Source: CAUZIB01 sp963663925 (lineage in GTDB: Bacteria; Acidobacteriota; Vicinamibacteria; Vicinamibacterales; UBA8438). From it: a stretch of 64,000 bases of DNA. Below the pieces are notes generated by a model. The model was given only the letters and a program-made list of their open reading frames with translations. It had not been told where the DNA came from and ran no database searches. The stretch lies in contig OZ250139.1 of assembly GCA_965237405.1 (NCBI GenBank), forward strand, positions 4,216,001 to 4,280,000, written 5' to 3'. A program made the translations under genes and the position numbers. Shown here piece by piece: positions 43,317 through 52,578 of the stretch (positions are counted from its first letter, which is position 1; every line of letters starts with the position of its first letter).

Positions 43317-44081
43317 ATGGCCGACACTGACCCGCAACCGACGAACCGCTCCTGGTTCAAATGGGTCATCCTGGGGCTAGTAGCTTCCGTGATTGGCGTC
43401 TGGTATACGCAGTTTGGCGACGCTCTGAGTCTGGAGGAGATCGTCGAACGAGAGTCGTCGATTCGGGATTTTCAAGCGACCAATCCGCTTGTCGTGTTCA
43501 GCGTGGGGTTCGCGATCTACGTCGCTGTGACTGGGTTGTCGCTCCCGGGCGCGACTGTGCTCACGGTCGTCTTCGGCTGGTACTTCGGGTTCGTTCCGGG
43601 TCTCATCATCGTGAGCTTCGCGTCGACAACCGGTGCAACGCTGGCGTTTCTCCTGAGCCGGTACATCTTGCGCAGCTCAATTCAGCGGTGGTTCGGCGAG
43701 CGACTGCGTGCCTTTAATGCCGCGCTGGAGCAGGCCGGCACCTTTTATTTGTTCACGCTACGGCTCGTTCCTGCCGTACCCTTCTTTGTGATCAACCTCG
43801 TGATGGGATTGACGCCGTTCCGCGTGCTCCCGTATTGGTGGGTCAGTCAGATCGGGATGTTGCCCGGGACCGCCGTCTACGTCTACGCCGGCGCGACGGT
43901 TCCGGATCTGCAGGCGCTCAATGACCGGAGTATCGGCGATATCTTGTCACCCCAACTTATCGTTGCATTCGCGCTGCTGGGCCTGTTCCCACTGGTGGTG
44001 AAACTGATCCTTAAGCGGTTTCAGTCTGGTCGTGGCTCAAGCTCGCCGCCGTCATCATCAGAGTCAGAGTCGGTGGTGTGA
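43317..44081 (+). CDS. VTT-domain (TVP38/DedA-like) membrane protein
   Basis: This 254-residue protein has five to six membrane segments and the VTT motifs LSLPGATVLTVVFGWYFGFVPG and FYLFTLRLVPAVPFFVINLVMGLT. Relatives move or scramble lipids such as undecaprenyl phosphate. It starts at the ATG at 43317. Confidence 0.85.
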   Translation: MADTDPQPTNRSWFKWVILGLVASVIGVWYTQFGDALSLEEIVERESSIRDFQATNPLVVFSVGFAIYVAVTGLSLPGATVLTVVFGWYFGFVPGLIIVSFASTTGATLAFLLSRYILRSSIQRWFGERLRAFNAALEQAGTFYLFTLRLVPAVPFFVINLVMGLTPFRVLPYWWVSQIGMLPGTAVYVYAGATVPDLQALNDRSIGDILSPQLIVAFALLGLFPLVVKLILKRFQSGRGSSSPPSSSESESVV

Positions 44082-44208
44082 TTTTACGGTTCGGCTGAGA
44101 ACACCCATGCGTACCAAGGAAGAACGGTGATCGTTCTAGACGATTGCGAAATTGAGCACTCTCGCCAAGGCCGTGTCGTGTCGAACTTTGCAACAGGGTC
44201 GGCACGCG

Positions 44209-44214
44209 TATAAC
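44209..44214 (+). promoter_or_regulatory. possible -10 element before the hydroxyacid dehydrogenase
   Basis: TATAAC lies 13 bases before the GTG start, with a weak TTGCAA 15 bases upstream at 44188-44193. The spacing is short, so this is tentative. Confidence 0.2.
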
Positions 44215-44227
44215 ATCTTCCCAGTTT

Positions 44228-45172
44228 GTGAGAGTGATCTTTCACTACGCAGCGAGCCCTGATCTCGCTCGACGATTGACCCAGCTGGAATCGGAGAGGC
44301 TCTCCGTTGCGGTGTGCGCAGAGTCAGACCGTGACACGTTCGCCGAGCTCATTCCTGAAACCGAGGTGCTTTGGCACTTACTTGAGCCGGTGACGACGGC
44401 GGTCTTCGACGCTGCCCCGAAGCTACGCCTGGTCCAAAAGATTGGTATCGGTGTAAACACCATCGACCTCAAGGCCGCGAAACAGCACGACGTGGCCGTC
44501 TGTAACATGCCCGGCACTAACAGCAACGCGGTGGCAGAGATGGCGCTGCTTCTGATGTTGACAACGCTGCGTAAGTTGCACCAGACCAATACCGAAATCC
44601 GACACGGCCGTGGGTGGTCGCTGCCATTGGTCTGGCAGGATGGCTATGGCGAGGTAGGTGGTCGAACGGTCGGTTTGGTTGGCTACGGTGCAGTCGCGCG
44701 ACTCCTGGCTCCGATTCTGAGTGCGATGGGTGCTCGGGTTCTGTATACAGACGTCATCGATCAGCCCGATGCCGTCGGCGAGCCACGTGCGTTTAACGCG
44801 CTCCTTAGCGAAAGCGACATCGTGTCACTGCACGTGCCGCTTATACCAGAGACCGAGCGCCTCATCGATGGCAACGCGATCGCACGCATGAAGCCGGGCG
44901 CTATTCTCATCAACACGGCGCGCGGCGGCTTGGTGGACGAGGTGGCGCTCATATCTGCGTTGCGGAACGGGACGCTTGCGGCGGCTGGACTCGATGTTTT
45001 TGAGGTGGAGCCGACTCCGCCGGACAACCCCCTGTTCGAGCTCGATAACGTCGTCGTCAGCCCGCATGTTGCTTGGCTTACACGGGAAACCTTAGAGCGC
45101 AGCATCGGGGTCGCCAGCGAGAACTGCCGGCGACTCGTCGCGGGTGAAGATCTCCTGCACCGCGTCGTCTAG
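44228..45172 (+). CDS. D-2-hydroxyacid dehydrogenase (NAD-binding)
   Basis: This 314-residue Rossmann enzyme has the NAD motif GLVGYGAVA, and the catalytic set Arg (NTARGGLVDE), Glu (DVFEVEP) and His (SPHVAW) typical of phosphoglycerate/hydroxypyruvate-type dehydrogenases. The start is a GTG at 44228. The substrate is not predictable from sequence; there is no ACT domain, so it is not a regulated SerA. Confidence 0.9.
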   Translation: MRVIFHYAASPDLARRLTQLESERLSVAVCAESDRDTFAELIPETEVLWHLLEPVTTAVFDAAPKLRLVQKIGIGVNTIDLKAAKQHDVAVCNMPGTNSNAVAEMALLLMLTTLRKLHQTNTEIRHGRGWSLPLVWQDGYGEVGGRTVGLVGYGAVARLLAPILSAMGARVLYTDVIDQPDAVGEPRAFNALLSESDIVSLHVPLIPETERLIDGNAIARMKPGAILINTARGGLVDEVALISALRNGTLAAAGLDVFEVEPTPPDNPLFELDNVVVSPHVAWLTRETLERSIGVASENCRRLVAGEDLLHRVV

Positions 45173-45270
45173 GGGCGCTCAGAGAACCGGGCTTCGTCCG
45201 AGTTTTAATGCATATCCGGTGTCACGTGTAGTTTGATTAAATTCGCCCTCCCGTTACACTTGATTCTATC

Positions 45271-45903
45271 GTGGGCCTAACCAGGGATCTCGGGCGACGG
45301 ATTGAGCTCATGTCGATGGATCGTTATTGTCATGACATCTCAATCGCGCTCTACCGCCAGGAGCACAGTGGCAAGCCGGTGTTTTTCGTGAACACGTACA
45401 GCCAGGTTGACGGGGCGGCGGAGCGCGTTGTGGTGGTCGCTCGAGCAATGGCGTCTCTGGGAGGCGTCGAGGTTGACGGACTACAGGTGCGTTTCCCGTG
45501 TGGACGGTCACATGAGCGTGCGTGCCGGCGGCTCTTTCTGGAGGCCTGCAAGGTGGATCCCACTGGTTCGATTGAGCCGAAGCCGCTGACGATCTTCGAC
45601 AAAAAATTGACTGGGGATGTGACTGCTTCGAGTCTGGGTGACGGCTTGTATTGTCTAACCGGCGAGGGAAGCGACGAGAAGCGGGAGAAGCGCAGACTTG
45701 CGATCGGCGCGGGACTTGTCAAGCTTGGCGAGATGGTATGGGCTGAAGGGGACGCCGGCCAAATCACGTTCTCCTGCGGTCGGTCACACGATAAACTGGT
45801 GGGGTTGCTGATCGGTCGCGCCCTGAATATCCGAGGTGTCGAGCGGGAGCAGCAGCTGGCGGCCGCCCGGGGACAGCTCTTGGCGCCGAGCGCCCAGGAA
45901 TAG
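45271..45903 (+). CDS. unknown protein with duplicated CGRSH motif, first gene of the corrinoid operon
   Basis: The protein has 210 residues with no signal peptide. It has two halves, each containing a [FI]-F-CGRSH motif followed by a helix (RFPCGRSHERA at about 73-83 and TFSCGRSHDKL at about 166-176), so it probably arose by duplication. Cys, Arg and His suggest a metal or cofactor site. It ends 14 bases before the UroD-fold methyltransferase, so it belongs to the same operon. Start GTG 45271, or ATG 45310. I recognise no family. Confidence 0.7.
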   Translation: MGLTRDLGRRIELMSMDRYCHDISIALYRQEHSGKPVFFVNTYSQVDGAAERVVVVARAMASLGGVEVDGLQVRFPCGRSHERACRRLFLEACKVDPTGSIEPKPLTIFDKKLTGDVTASSLGDGLYCLTGEGSDEKREKRRLAIGAGLVKLGEMVWAEGDAGQITFSCGRSHDKLVGLLIGRALNIRGVEREQQLAAARGQLLAPSAQE

Positions 45904-45917
45904 TGAGTTTTTAAGAG

Positions 45918-46943
45918 ATGACGGGACGAGAGCGTGTTTTGGCGGCCCTTCGTGGTGAGCCGGTGGATCGCACTCCCGTGTGCAATCCAACTTCGGTGGC
46001 AACCGTGGAGTTGATGGACCTGGTTGATGCGCCCTTTCCGGAGGCAAATCGCGATCCCGAGCTCATGGCCCGGTTGGCCGCGACCGGCTACACCGAGCTA
46101 GGTTTCGACACGATCATGCCGGTGTTCTCGATCATTCAGGAATCGTCTGCCCTGGGCTGCAAATTGCAGTGGGAGCAAAAGGATAATTGGCCGACGGTCC
46201 GCATGCACGAGCCGATCTGGATCGAGCCGAACGATATTCAGATTCCACCTGACTTCCTTACGCACAAAGACACAAAGTGCGTGGTAGACGCTATCAAGAT
46301 CCTGAAGAAGGAGTACGGTGATGAGGTTGCGATCATCGGCAAGACGATGGGCCCGTGGACACTGGGCTACCACTGCTTCGGCGTCGAGCCGTTCTTGTTG
46401 ATGTCGCTGGACGATCCGGAGAAGACGAAGGTCTGCCTGGATCGGATGAAGCAAGCGACGGTCGATTTTGGAATGGCGCAAATTGACGCTGGAGTCGATG
46501 CCCTGACGCTGCCGGATCATGCAACGGGTGATCTCGTGAGCGGTGAATACTACAAGCGGTTCCTGAGCGAGCTCCACATCGAGCTGGTCGAACGCTTACC
46601 GGTCCCACTGATTTTGCACATCTGTGGTCGAACGCTTGACCGCATGGATTACATCGCACAGACGGGTTTGGCGGCGTTTCATTACGACTCGAAGAACCCG
46701 CCAGACGAAGCGATGGCGATCGTGCAAAATCGCATCGCGCTGGTCGGAAATATCAACAATCCAGAGACGTTGTTTGCCAAGGGCCCCCAGGAGGTGCGCG
46801 CCGAGGTGTATCAGAACCTCGAGGCGGGTGTGCCACTCGTGGGACCTGAGTGCGCGATTCCGCTGCAGACTGCGATCGAGAACCTTAAAGAGATTCCGAG
46901 GGCCGTGAACGCCTGGAGCCGGGAACACGCAGCGCTCGATTAG
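45918..46943 (+). CDS. UroD/MtaA-fold corrinoid methyltransferase
   Basis: This 341-residue TIM-barrel protein of the uroporphyrinogen decarboxylase superfamily is of the MtaA/MtbA/CmuA type. The zinc ligands of this subgroup are visible as His 234 and Cys 236 (LHICGR) and Cys 312 (GPECAIPL); true UroD lacks them. In methanogens such enzymes move methyl from a corrinoid protein to coenzyme M; bacterial relatives move methyl between a small substrate and a corrinoid protein. The neighbouring corrinoid and homocysteine genes suggest it charges the corrinoid. The methyl donor is unknown. Confidence 0.88.
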   Translation: MTGRERVLAALRGEPVDRTPVCNPTSVATVELMDLVDAPFPEANRDPELMARLAATGYTELGFDTIMPVFSIIQESSALGCKLQWEQKDNWPTVRMHEPIWIEPNDIQIPPDFLTHKDTKCVVDAIKILKKEYGDEVAIIGKTMGPWTLGYHCFGVEPFLLMSLDDPEKTKVCLDRMKQATVDFGMAQIDAGVDALTLPDHATGDLVSGEYYKRFLSELHIELVERLPVPLILHICGRTLDRMDYIAQTGLAAFHYDSKNPPDEAMAIVQNRIALVGNINNPETLFAKGPQEVRAEVYQNLEAGVPLVGPECAIPLQTAIENLKEIPRAVNAWSREHAALD

Positions 46944-46964
46944 GGCAATAAGACAGGCAGCACA

Positions 46965-47720
46965 GTGGCTATCAGTGACATTGCGAACGAGTTCATTCGA
47001 AGGGAAATTGAAGAGTACATCGATCAGGCCGACGAGCGCGATGGGCTCATCGCGACATACACGAAAATCAGCGTGCCGATGCAGGATATCGGAGCAGCAC
47101 TGATTGATGGCCAGCACAAGACCGTCGATGAGTTAACGGCCAAGGCTTTAGCCGACGGCGTGCCGGCCCTTGAGGTAATGGATGATGGTCTGATCGCTGC
47201 GATGCAGATTGTTGGGATCAAGTTTCGCGAGAACTTCATCTATGTGCCGGAAGTGCTGGCTTGCGCACGTGCTATGAAGGCAGGGATGGCACATATTGAG
47301 CCGATTCTATCGGCTTCGGGAATCAAGCCAGTCGGTAAAGTCGTGATGGGCACAGTGAAGGGTGATCTCCACGACATCGGGAAGAACCTCTGCATCATGA
47401 TGCTGCGCGGTTCGGGTTTCAAGGTGTTCGACCTCGGAGTTGACACCTCGGCCGATGAATTTTTGGCTGCGATTGAGGAGCATGGAGCGAAGCTGATGGG
47501 GATGTCGGCGCTGCTCACGACGACCATGCCGAACATGGCGGTGACGATAGAGGTGTTCATCGACGAGGGGATTCGAGATGATGTCAAGATCATGGTCGGC
47601 GGGGCACCGGTCACCAAGGAATTTGCTGACGAGATGGGAGCAGATGGCTTCGGCAAAGACGCGATGGAATGCGTCGCCCTGGCCAAGCGACTTGCTGCCG
47701 ACCTGGCGATGGAGACATAG
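46965..47720 (+). CDS. B12-binding corrinoid protein (MtbC/MttC-like)
   Basis: This 251-residue methyl carrier has an N-terminal helical cap (about residues 30-115) and a Rossmann-type cobalamin domain with the base-off motif D-x-H-x-x-G (GDLHDIG, Asp 134, His 136, Gly 139), plus GMSALLTTTM and MVGGAPVT. The start is a GTG at 46965. It accepts methyl on Co(I) and passes it on. Confidence 0.93.
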   Translation: MAISDIANEFIRREIEEYIDQADERDGLIATYTKISVPMQDIGAALIDGQHKTVDELTAKALADGVPALEVMDDGLIAAMQIVGIKFRENFIYVPEVLACARAMKAGMAHIEPILSASGIKPVGKVVMGTVKGDLHDIGKNLCIMMLRGSGFKVFDLGVDTSADEFLAAIEEHGAKLMGMSALLTTTMPNMAVTIEVFIDEGIRDDVKIMVGGAPVTKEFADEMGADGFGKDAMECVALAKRLAADLAMET

Positions 47721-47729
47721 ATAGGATAA

Positions 47730-47972
47730 ATGGAGAAGATCGACGAAGAAGACTACCGGAAGCGCTTGGATCGCATCACCGAGATCTTCTCGGCGATGAT
47801 GCAGAAAGCCGACGAGTCGTCGACCCACCGGTGTCCGTACAAGAACCGGTTTGATCACTGTACTGCCAAGTTCGGGTGTCGAAACCGACGCCCGCCGACG
47901 GTTGCGGGCCAGACGTATTTGTGCGTGGCCGACGACAAGCTCGACTATCGCGCAGCGTGGAAAACTACGTAG
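47730..47972 (+). CDS. 80-residue four-Cys protein of the corrinoid operon
   Basis: A small cytoplasmic protein with Cys 35, 44, 50 and 65 in a basic patch (HRCPYKNRFDHCTAKFGCRNRR). The spacing suggests a metal or Fe-S knuckle. It starts 10 bases after the corrinoid gene and ends 19 bases before the reactivator, so it is under the same control. No characterised homologue is known to me; it may aid electron delivery or partner docking (inference). Confidence 0.75.
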   Translation: MEKIDEEDYRKRLDRITEIFSAMMQKADESSTHRCPYKNRFDHCTAKFGCRNRRPPTVAGQTYLCVADDKLDYRAAWKTT

Positions 47973-47991
47973 CGGTCCAGGTCTAGGGACC

Positions 47992-49614
47992 ATGGGCCAG
48001 ATCTCTCACGATGGCAAGGGGCTACCGCTGCTTGTCGGCAAGACTATCTTTGAATTCGCTGATGAGTTCGCGGTGCGCGTTCCTACGTCGTGCGGCCGAA
48101 CCGGTGTGTGTCACGAGTGTATCGTCGAAGTGCGTGCCGGTTACGAGAGTCTGGGACCGCGGACGGAGGCCGAGGATTTTCTGGGCGAGAACTACCGGCT
48201 TGCCTGCCAGGCGGTGATCGAACGCGCCGACGGGGATATCGAGTTCTCGCTACTCCTGAGCCAACCGAAGATTCTCACGTCGTTCTTTAAGAAAGATTTC
48301 AAGCTTGACCCCAAGGTGCGTCGATCGGGAGACCGCGTGCTCTATGGGGACGATGTCATCGATCAGTACCGCGGGCGGATGTACGGGGTGGCGGTGGATC
48401 TCGGCACGACTACCGTCGTCGCTGAGTTGGTCGATCTTGAAACCGGAGCGAGCGTCTACCTGGCGTCGTTCGAGAACCCGCAGCGGTTCGGCGGGAGCGA
48501 CATAATGCACCGCATTTCGTATGACGGCGGGCCGTTCCGTGGCGAGCTACACAAAGCCGTCATCAACACGCTCAACCAGGAGCTGCGCGAGATGTGTCAG
48601 CGGCTCAAGTTTCCCCGCCAGATAATTTACGAGATCGTGATCGTCGGAAATTCAACGATGCGCGATCTTTTCTTCGATCTCGACGTCCAGCCGATCGGAC
48701 AACACCCCTACAAGTCGACGATCGAGCAGGGATTTTTGGCGGGCACCCGTAAGACAACGGCACTGGTTGTCGACGCCCGAACATTGCGTCTGTGGGTGCA
48801 CCCTAGAGCCAAGGTTTATGCTGCGCCGCTCGTTGCTAGTCACGTCGGTGCCGACGTGGTCGCCGACTTGGTTGCGATTGATGCGGCTGCAAAAGACGAG
48901 AGCTTTATGCTCGTGGACGTTGGCACGAACACAGAAGTGGTCGTCCGACACGAGGGGCGGTTTGCGGCCGCGTCGTGTCCCGCGGGACCGGCATTCGAGG
49001 GGGGTGGCGTGCGTTGTGGGATGGCTGCGGTCGACGGCGCGATTGAGTCGCTGCACCTGAGGAATGACGGGGTTAAGTACGACGTCATTGGCAACGCTGT
49101 TCCGAGGGGATTGTGCGGATCGGGTTTAATTGACGTGTTGGCGGAGTTGCGGCGGTCGGACCAGATGACGCCAAAAGGGGTGTTTGCAGAAAAAGCGACC
49201 GAGCTACCCATTGTCCCGGAGTACGGAATATCATTTTCTCGTTCCGACGCTAGCAATCTTGCCCAAGCCAAGGCCGCTAATTTCTGCGGTCAGTTTATCG
49301 TGATGCGCGAGTTGGGTCTCCGACCGATGGATGTCGACAGGCTGTATCTCGCCGGTGGGTTTGCGAATTATGTTGATGTGCCGAATGCGATTGCGATCGG
49401 GTTCTTGGCACCAGTTCCGGTAGACCGCGTGGTGAAAATTGGGAATGCGGCGCTGCAAGGCGCCCGGGAGCTACTCCTGTCGCAACGGAAACGAGAGTCG
49501 GTTGAGGCGTTGATCGGGCGGATCGAACACGTTGAGCTCGAGACGACACCAGACTTCTTTGAGGTATTCGTGGAGGGATGCATGTTCAATCCGATGCCCG
49601 ATCAGGTGGGGTGA
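47992..49614 (+). CDS. corrinoid reactivation protein (2Fe-2S ferredoxin + ASKHA ATPase)
   Basis: The protein has 540 residues. The N-terminus is a plant-type ferredoxin with Cys 34, 40, 43 and 72 (PTSCGRTGVCHECIVEV). It is followed by a DUF4445/RACE ASKHA domain with phosphate motifs AVDLGTTTVVAEL and DVGTNTEVVV and the adenosine-type LAGGFANYVDVPNAIAIG. Such proteins reduce oxidised Co(II) corrinoid to Co(I) using ATP and reduced ferredoxin. The start at 47992 is set by the ferredoxin start and position in the operon. Confidence 0.92.
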   Translation: MGQISHDGKGLPLLVGKTIFEFADEFAVRVPTSCGRTGVCHECIVEVRAGYESLGPRTEAEDFLGENYRLACQAVIERADGDIEFSLLLSQPKILTSFFKKDFKLDPKVRRSGDRVLYGDDVIDQYRGRMYGVAVDLGTTTVVAELVDLETGASVYLASFENPQRFGGSDIMHRISYDGGPFRGELHKAVINTLNQELREMCQRLKFPRQIIYEIVIVGNSTMRDLFFDLDVQPIGQHPYKSTIEQGFLAGTRKTTALVVDARTLRLWVHPRAKVYAAPLVASHVGADVVADLVAIDAAAKDESFMLVDVGTNTEVVVRHEGRFAAASCPAGPAFEGGGVRCGMAAVDGAIESLHLRNDGVKYDVIGNAVPRGLCGSGLIDVLAELRRSDQMTPKGVFAEKATELPIVPEYGISFSRSDASNLAQAKAANFCGQFIVMRELGLRPMDVDRLYLAGGFANYVDVPNAIAIGFLAPVPVDRVVKIGNAALQGARELLLSQRKRESVEALIGRIEHVELETTPDFFEVFVEGCMFNPMPDQVG

Positions 49615-49618
49615 CATC

Positions 49619-50521
49619 ATGGGACAAACGTTGCTCGAAGCTGTTCAGGAACGGGTACTCCTCTGCGACGGATCGATGGGAACTCAACTGCAGCTCGGCG
49701 GGTTGGAACCAGGCGGTTGCGGTGAAGCCTGGAATCTGGATCATCCTGATCGGCTCCTAGCCATCCAGCGGGCCTATGTTGAGGCGGGGTCCGACTGTCT
49801 GTTAACGAACACGTTTGGCGGGTGTCAGGTAATGCTGGAGCGCCACGATCGCAGCGGAGATGTCTCGGCGATCAACGCGGCGGGTGTCGAGTTAGCGCGA
49901 CAGGCCTTTGGCGATCGACCGGGATTCGTGCTTGGCGATATTGGTCCTTTTGGTGGATTAATGAAACCGCACGGCGACATTCCTGAGCAGCGTGTCCGTG
50001 AAGCGTTTACTGAGCAGGCCGCGGCGCTTCTCGCGGCTGGCGCCGATGCCATCATCGTCGAAACCCAAACCGCACTTGAGGAGCTCAAGCTTGGCGTCGA
50101 GGCAGCCCAGAATGCCGGCGCCGCGTGCGTGATCGGATCAATGGCCTATGATGTGACGCGCGACGGTTCGAAGTTGCGGACGATGATGGGTATCGGACCG
50201 GAGCAGGCAGCCGAGTTCATGCGCAATGCTGGTGTCGATATCGTGGCGCTTAATTGCGGAAGCGGCGTGGATGTCACCTGGGCCGCCAGGGCCGTAACGC
50301 TGTATCGAGAGGTTTGCGATCTGCCGACGATGGCGCAACCCAACGCCGGGCAGCCGGTGCTTGAGAACATGAAGGTCGTGTACAAGCAAACTCCCGAGGC
50401 CATGGTGGCGGAGCTGCCGGCGTTGCTTAAGGCTGGCGTGCGGATCGTCGGTGGGTGCTGTGGCAGCACGCCGGATCACATCCGACTATTTCGAGAGATA
50501 ATCGATCAACATGCGAGATAG
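49619..50521 (+). CDS. homocysteine S-methyltransferase (MetH N-terminal-like)
   Basis: This 300-residue zinc TIM-barrel enzyme has the Hcy-binding motif NCGSG with Cys 213 and GGCCGS with Cys 280/281, which bind zinc and activate homocysteine. It resembles the first domain of B12-dependent methionine synthase; the folate, B12 and activation domains of MetH are absent. It starts 5 bases after the reactivator. It probably takes methyl from the operon's corrinoid protein to make methionine. Confidence 0.9.
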   Translation: MGQTLLEAVQERVLLCDGSMGTQLQLGGLEPGGCGEAWNLDHPDRLLAIQRAYVEAGSDCLLTNTFGGCQVMLERHDRSGDVSAINAAGVELARQAFGDRPGFVLGDIGPFGGLMKPHGDIPEQRVREAFTEQAAALLAAGADAIIVETQTALEELKLGVEAAQNAGAACVIGSMAYDVTRDGSKLRTMMGIGPEQAAEFMRNAGVDIVALNCGSGVDVTWAARAVTLYREVCDLPTMAQPNAGQPVLENMKVVYKQTPEAMVAELPALLKAGVRIVGGCCGSTPDHIRLFREIIDQHAR

Positions 50522-50637
50522 CTCCCGGTCCTGCCCAGCACCGTGCCGTCTTGAACCGCTCAGCACCGAGCGCTAGGCTAACCCCCTCACCGCTGGGAGA
50601 AGATCCAGCGACGTGGAGCACTGGCAACACGGCAAGG

Positions 50638-52578
50638 TCAGCGCAATGACCGAGTGACCATGGCCTCGAGCTTACGTTTTGCGCGGTCGTCGTTCTGGTC
50701 TAGCTCGATCGCGCGGCGATACGCGGCAATCGCGGCTTGACGTTGTCCCGAATCGCGCAGCGCGTCGCCCAGTGCTCGGTGGGTGCCAGCGTGGTCTGGG
50801 TCGAGACGGATGGCCAGCCGATACGTGACGATCGCCTCCAAGATCGCACCGCGCGCATGCAGAGCGTTGGCGAGATTGCTGTGCCCGGCCGCATTCCCGG
50901 GCTCAAAGCGAACGGTCTTCCTGAACGCCTGAACCGCGGCTTCGAGGTTTCCGGTGGCGCGGAGGGCAATTCCCAGACCGTTGTATGTCGCGGCATCATT
51001 GGGCGCCAAGCTGATGGCCGTGCGATACGCGTCGGCTGCGCCGATGGCGTCTCCGCTGTTGCGCAGTGCGTTCCCGCGCAGGTAGTGCGCTCGGGCGCCT
51101 TCGAGCGAATCGAGGAACCTCGTGACGACGGTTCGCTCCTTGCCGGCCCGAGCGCTGGTGAGTCCCCGCTCTGCTGCACTCCGGGCCTCATCTGGTCGAT
51201 TCATTGCGAGCCAGACCTGCGCTAACGCCAGCCAGTGCTCGGGCGCATTCGGTTCGAGCTCGGTCGCAGTTTGCGCGAAGTCAAGGGCTGCGGCGTTTCC
51301 TTCCGGATACTGGATTGTGATGATGGCGAGGCTGGCGTAGGCCGGTGCGAAGCGCGGGTTGAGTTCGACGGCTCGGCGCAGTTTTTTAGCTTGCCGATCG
51401 ACGGCGGCCTTCGTTGATTCGGAGCGCAGGCTGAGTGCACTCAGATAGTAGGGGATATAGCTCGTCGAGCCGAGCCGAATGGCCTCGGCGAATGCCTGAG
51501 CAGCCTCGGCGTTCCGGTGCTGGTACCATTCAAGTAACCCGAGTGCTTCGTATGCTAGTGGCGAGCTCGGATTGGCGGCAAGCGCCTCAGCAAGCAGCAA
51601 CCGCGCTAGTTGTGTATGCCCACCGTGACTGAGGACGCGCGCCCGCGCCACGAGCGTCTCGGCCGTTGACAGCGCGCGCACTTCAAGCTTGGCCTCCTCG
51701 TCGATGCTTGGCGGCGCATTCATCCGCATTGCGTAGAATGCATCGCGTCGGATGTAGCCCGCTAGTGCCCGCTGTACCTTATCAAGTGGCCCGACCGACG
51801 CCTCAAATGCCGTCACGGCGTCTTCACCCTTCCTCACGCGAGCGATATAATTGTTTAGCGCTTGCTTTCCGTTGCCCGCGCGGTCACCGAGCAAGAGGAA
51901 GTGTGCGGATGCCCACGACTGGGCGTAGAAGATGCTCGCATCCAGCGCGTCCCACTCATGCGGATCGGTGTCTTCTGCGAGCAGCGTGGCCAACGGCAAG
52001 GACTGGTGGCGGACTAGCAGGTCGAGATAGTCGAGCCGTGCGTTTCCGATCTCCGCGGTGGAGCCACGAACCGCGGTGTTGGCGTAGACATCGGCGAGAC
52101 CCTCCATCAGCCATGTCGGTAGACGGCCGGTGTTGATGCTGGTCAATAGGTGGAAGTACTCGTGGTAGATCGGGCGGAAGCTGTCGTATCGGCTTGAGTC
52201 GACGCGCAGTACGATGTGGTGTTCTAATGAGCCCTCCAAGAATGCTCCAACCGGACGTACACCGCCGCTGTCGTTGAACTGTGGCAGGAGAGAGATCAAG
52301 CCATCCTCGTTCTGTGTCGCGAGTATCGTTAGTGGACGTCTCGGTTCGGCAACGAGCGTGGGTAGTGCCGACCGAAACACGCTCCGGATGATCTCGAACT
52401 CGCGAGCGACGCGGCGGGCATCACTCTCGTCGGCGTCGCTAATGATCCGAAAATGAGGACTGATGACTTCGATCCAACGGGTCTTCTGGCCTGCGGAGCT
52501 GGTGGCAGCGAACGCGAGGCTGAGGACAAGGGAACCGGCCAAGACAACGTGCCTCCCCGGTCGAGAACGAGCGGCCAT
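50638..52578 (-). CDS. secreted DUF1570/TPR protein with HExxH motif
   Basis: The protein is about 646 residues long, with a signal peptide and a DUF1570-type peptidase-like domain with HEYFHLL (HExxH) near residue 142. At least eight TPR units in the C-terminal half follow, with the clearest toward the end (AATYNGLGIALRATGNLEAAVQ, AGTHRALGDALRDSGQRQAA). An extracytoplasmic metallopeptidase or scaffolding role is possible. Its ATG at 52578 overlaps the stop of the upstream propeller gene (TGATG), so the two are translationally coupled. Confidence 0.85.
   Translation of the reverse strand: MAARSRPGRHVVLAGSLVLSLAFAATSSAGQKTRWIEVISPHFRIISDADESDARRVAREFEIIRSVFRSALPTLVAEPRRPLTILATQNEDGLISLLPQFNDSGGVRPVGAFLEGSLEHHIVLRVDSSRYDSFRPIYHEYFHLLTSINTGRLPTWLMEGLADVYANTAVRGSTAEIGNARLDYLDLLVRHQSLPLATLLAEDTDPHEWDALDASIFYAQSWASAHFLLLGDRAGNGKQALNNYIARVRKGEDAVTAFEASVGPLDKVQRALAGYIRRDAFYAMRMNAPPSIDEEAKLEVRALSTAETLVARARVLSHGGHTQLARLLLAEALAANPSSPLAYEALGLLEWYQHRNAEAAQAFAEAIRLGSTSYIPYYLSALSLRSESTKAAVDRQAKKLRRAVELNPRFAPAYASLAIITIQYPEGNAAALDFAQTATELEPNAPEHWLALAQVWLAMNRPDEARSAAERGLTSARAGKERTVVTRFLDSLEGARAHYLRGNALRNSGDAIGAADAYRTAISLAPNDAATYNGLGIALRATGNLEAAVQAFRKTVRFEPGNAAGHSNLANALHARGAILEAIVTYRLAIRLDPDHAGTHRALGDALRDSGQRQAAIAAYRRAIELDQNDDRAKRKLEAMVTRSLR

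Noticed and set aside
45173..45270. A cobalamin riboswitch before the corrinoid operon
   Set aside because: No B12-box-like conserved core or stem arrangement is visible in the 98-base gap.
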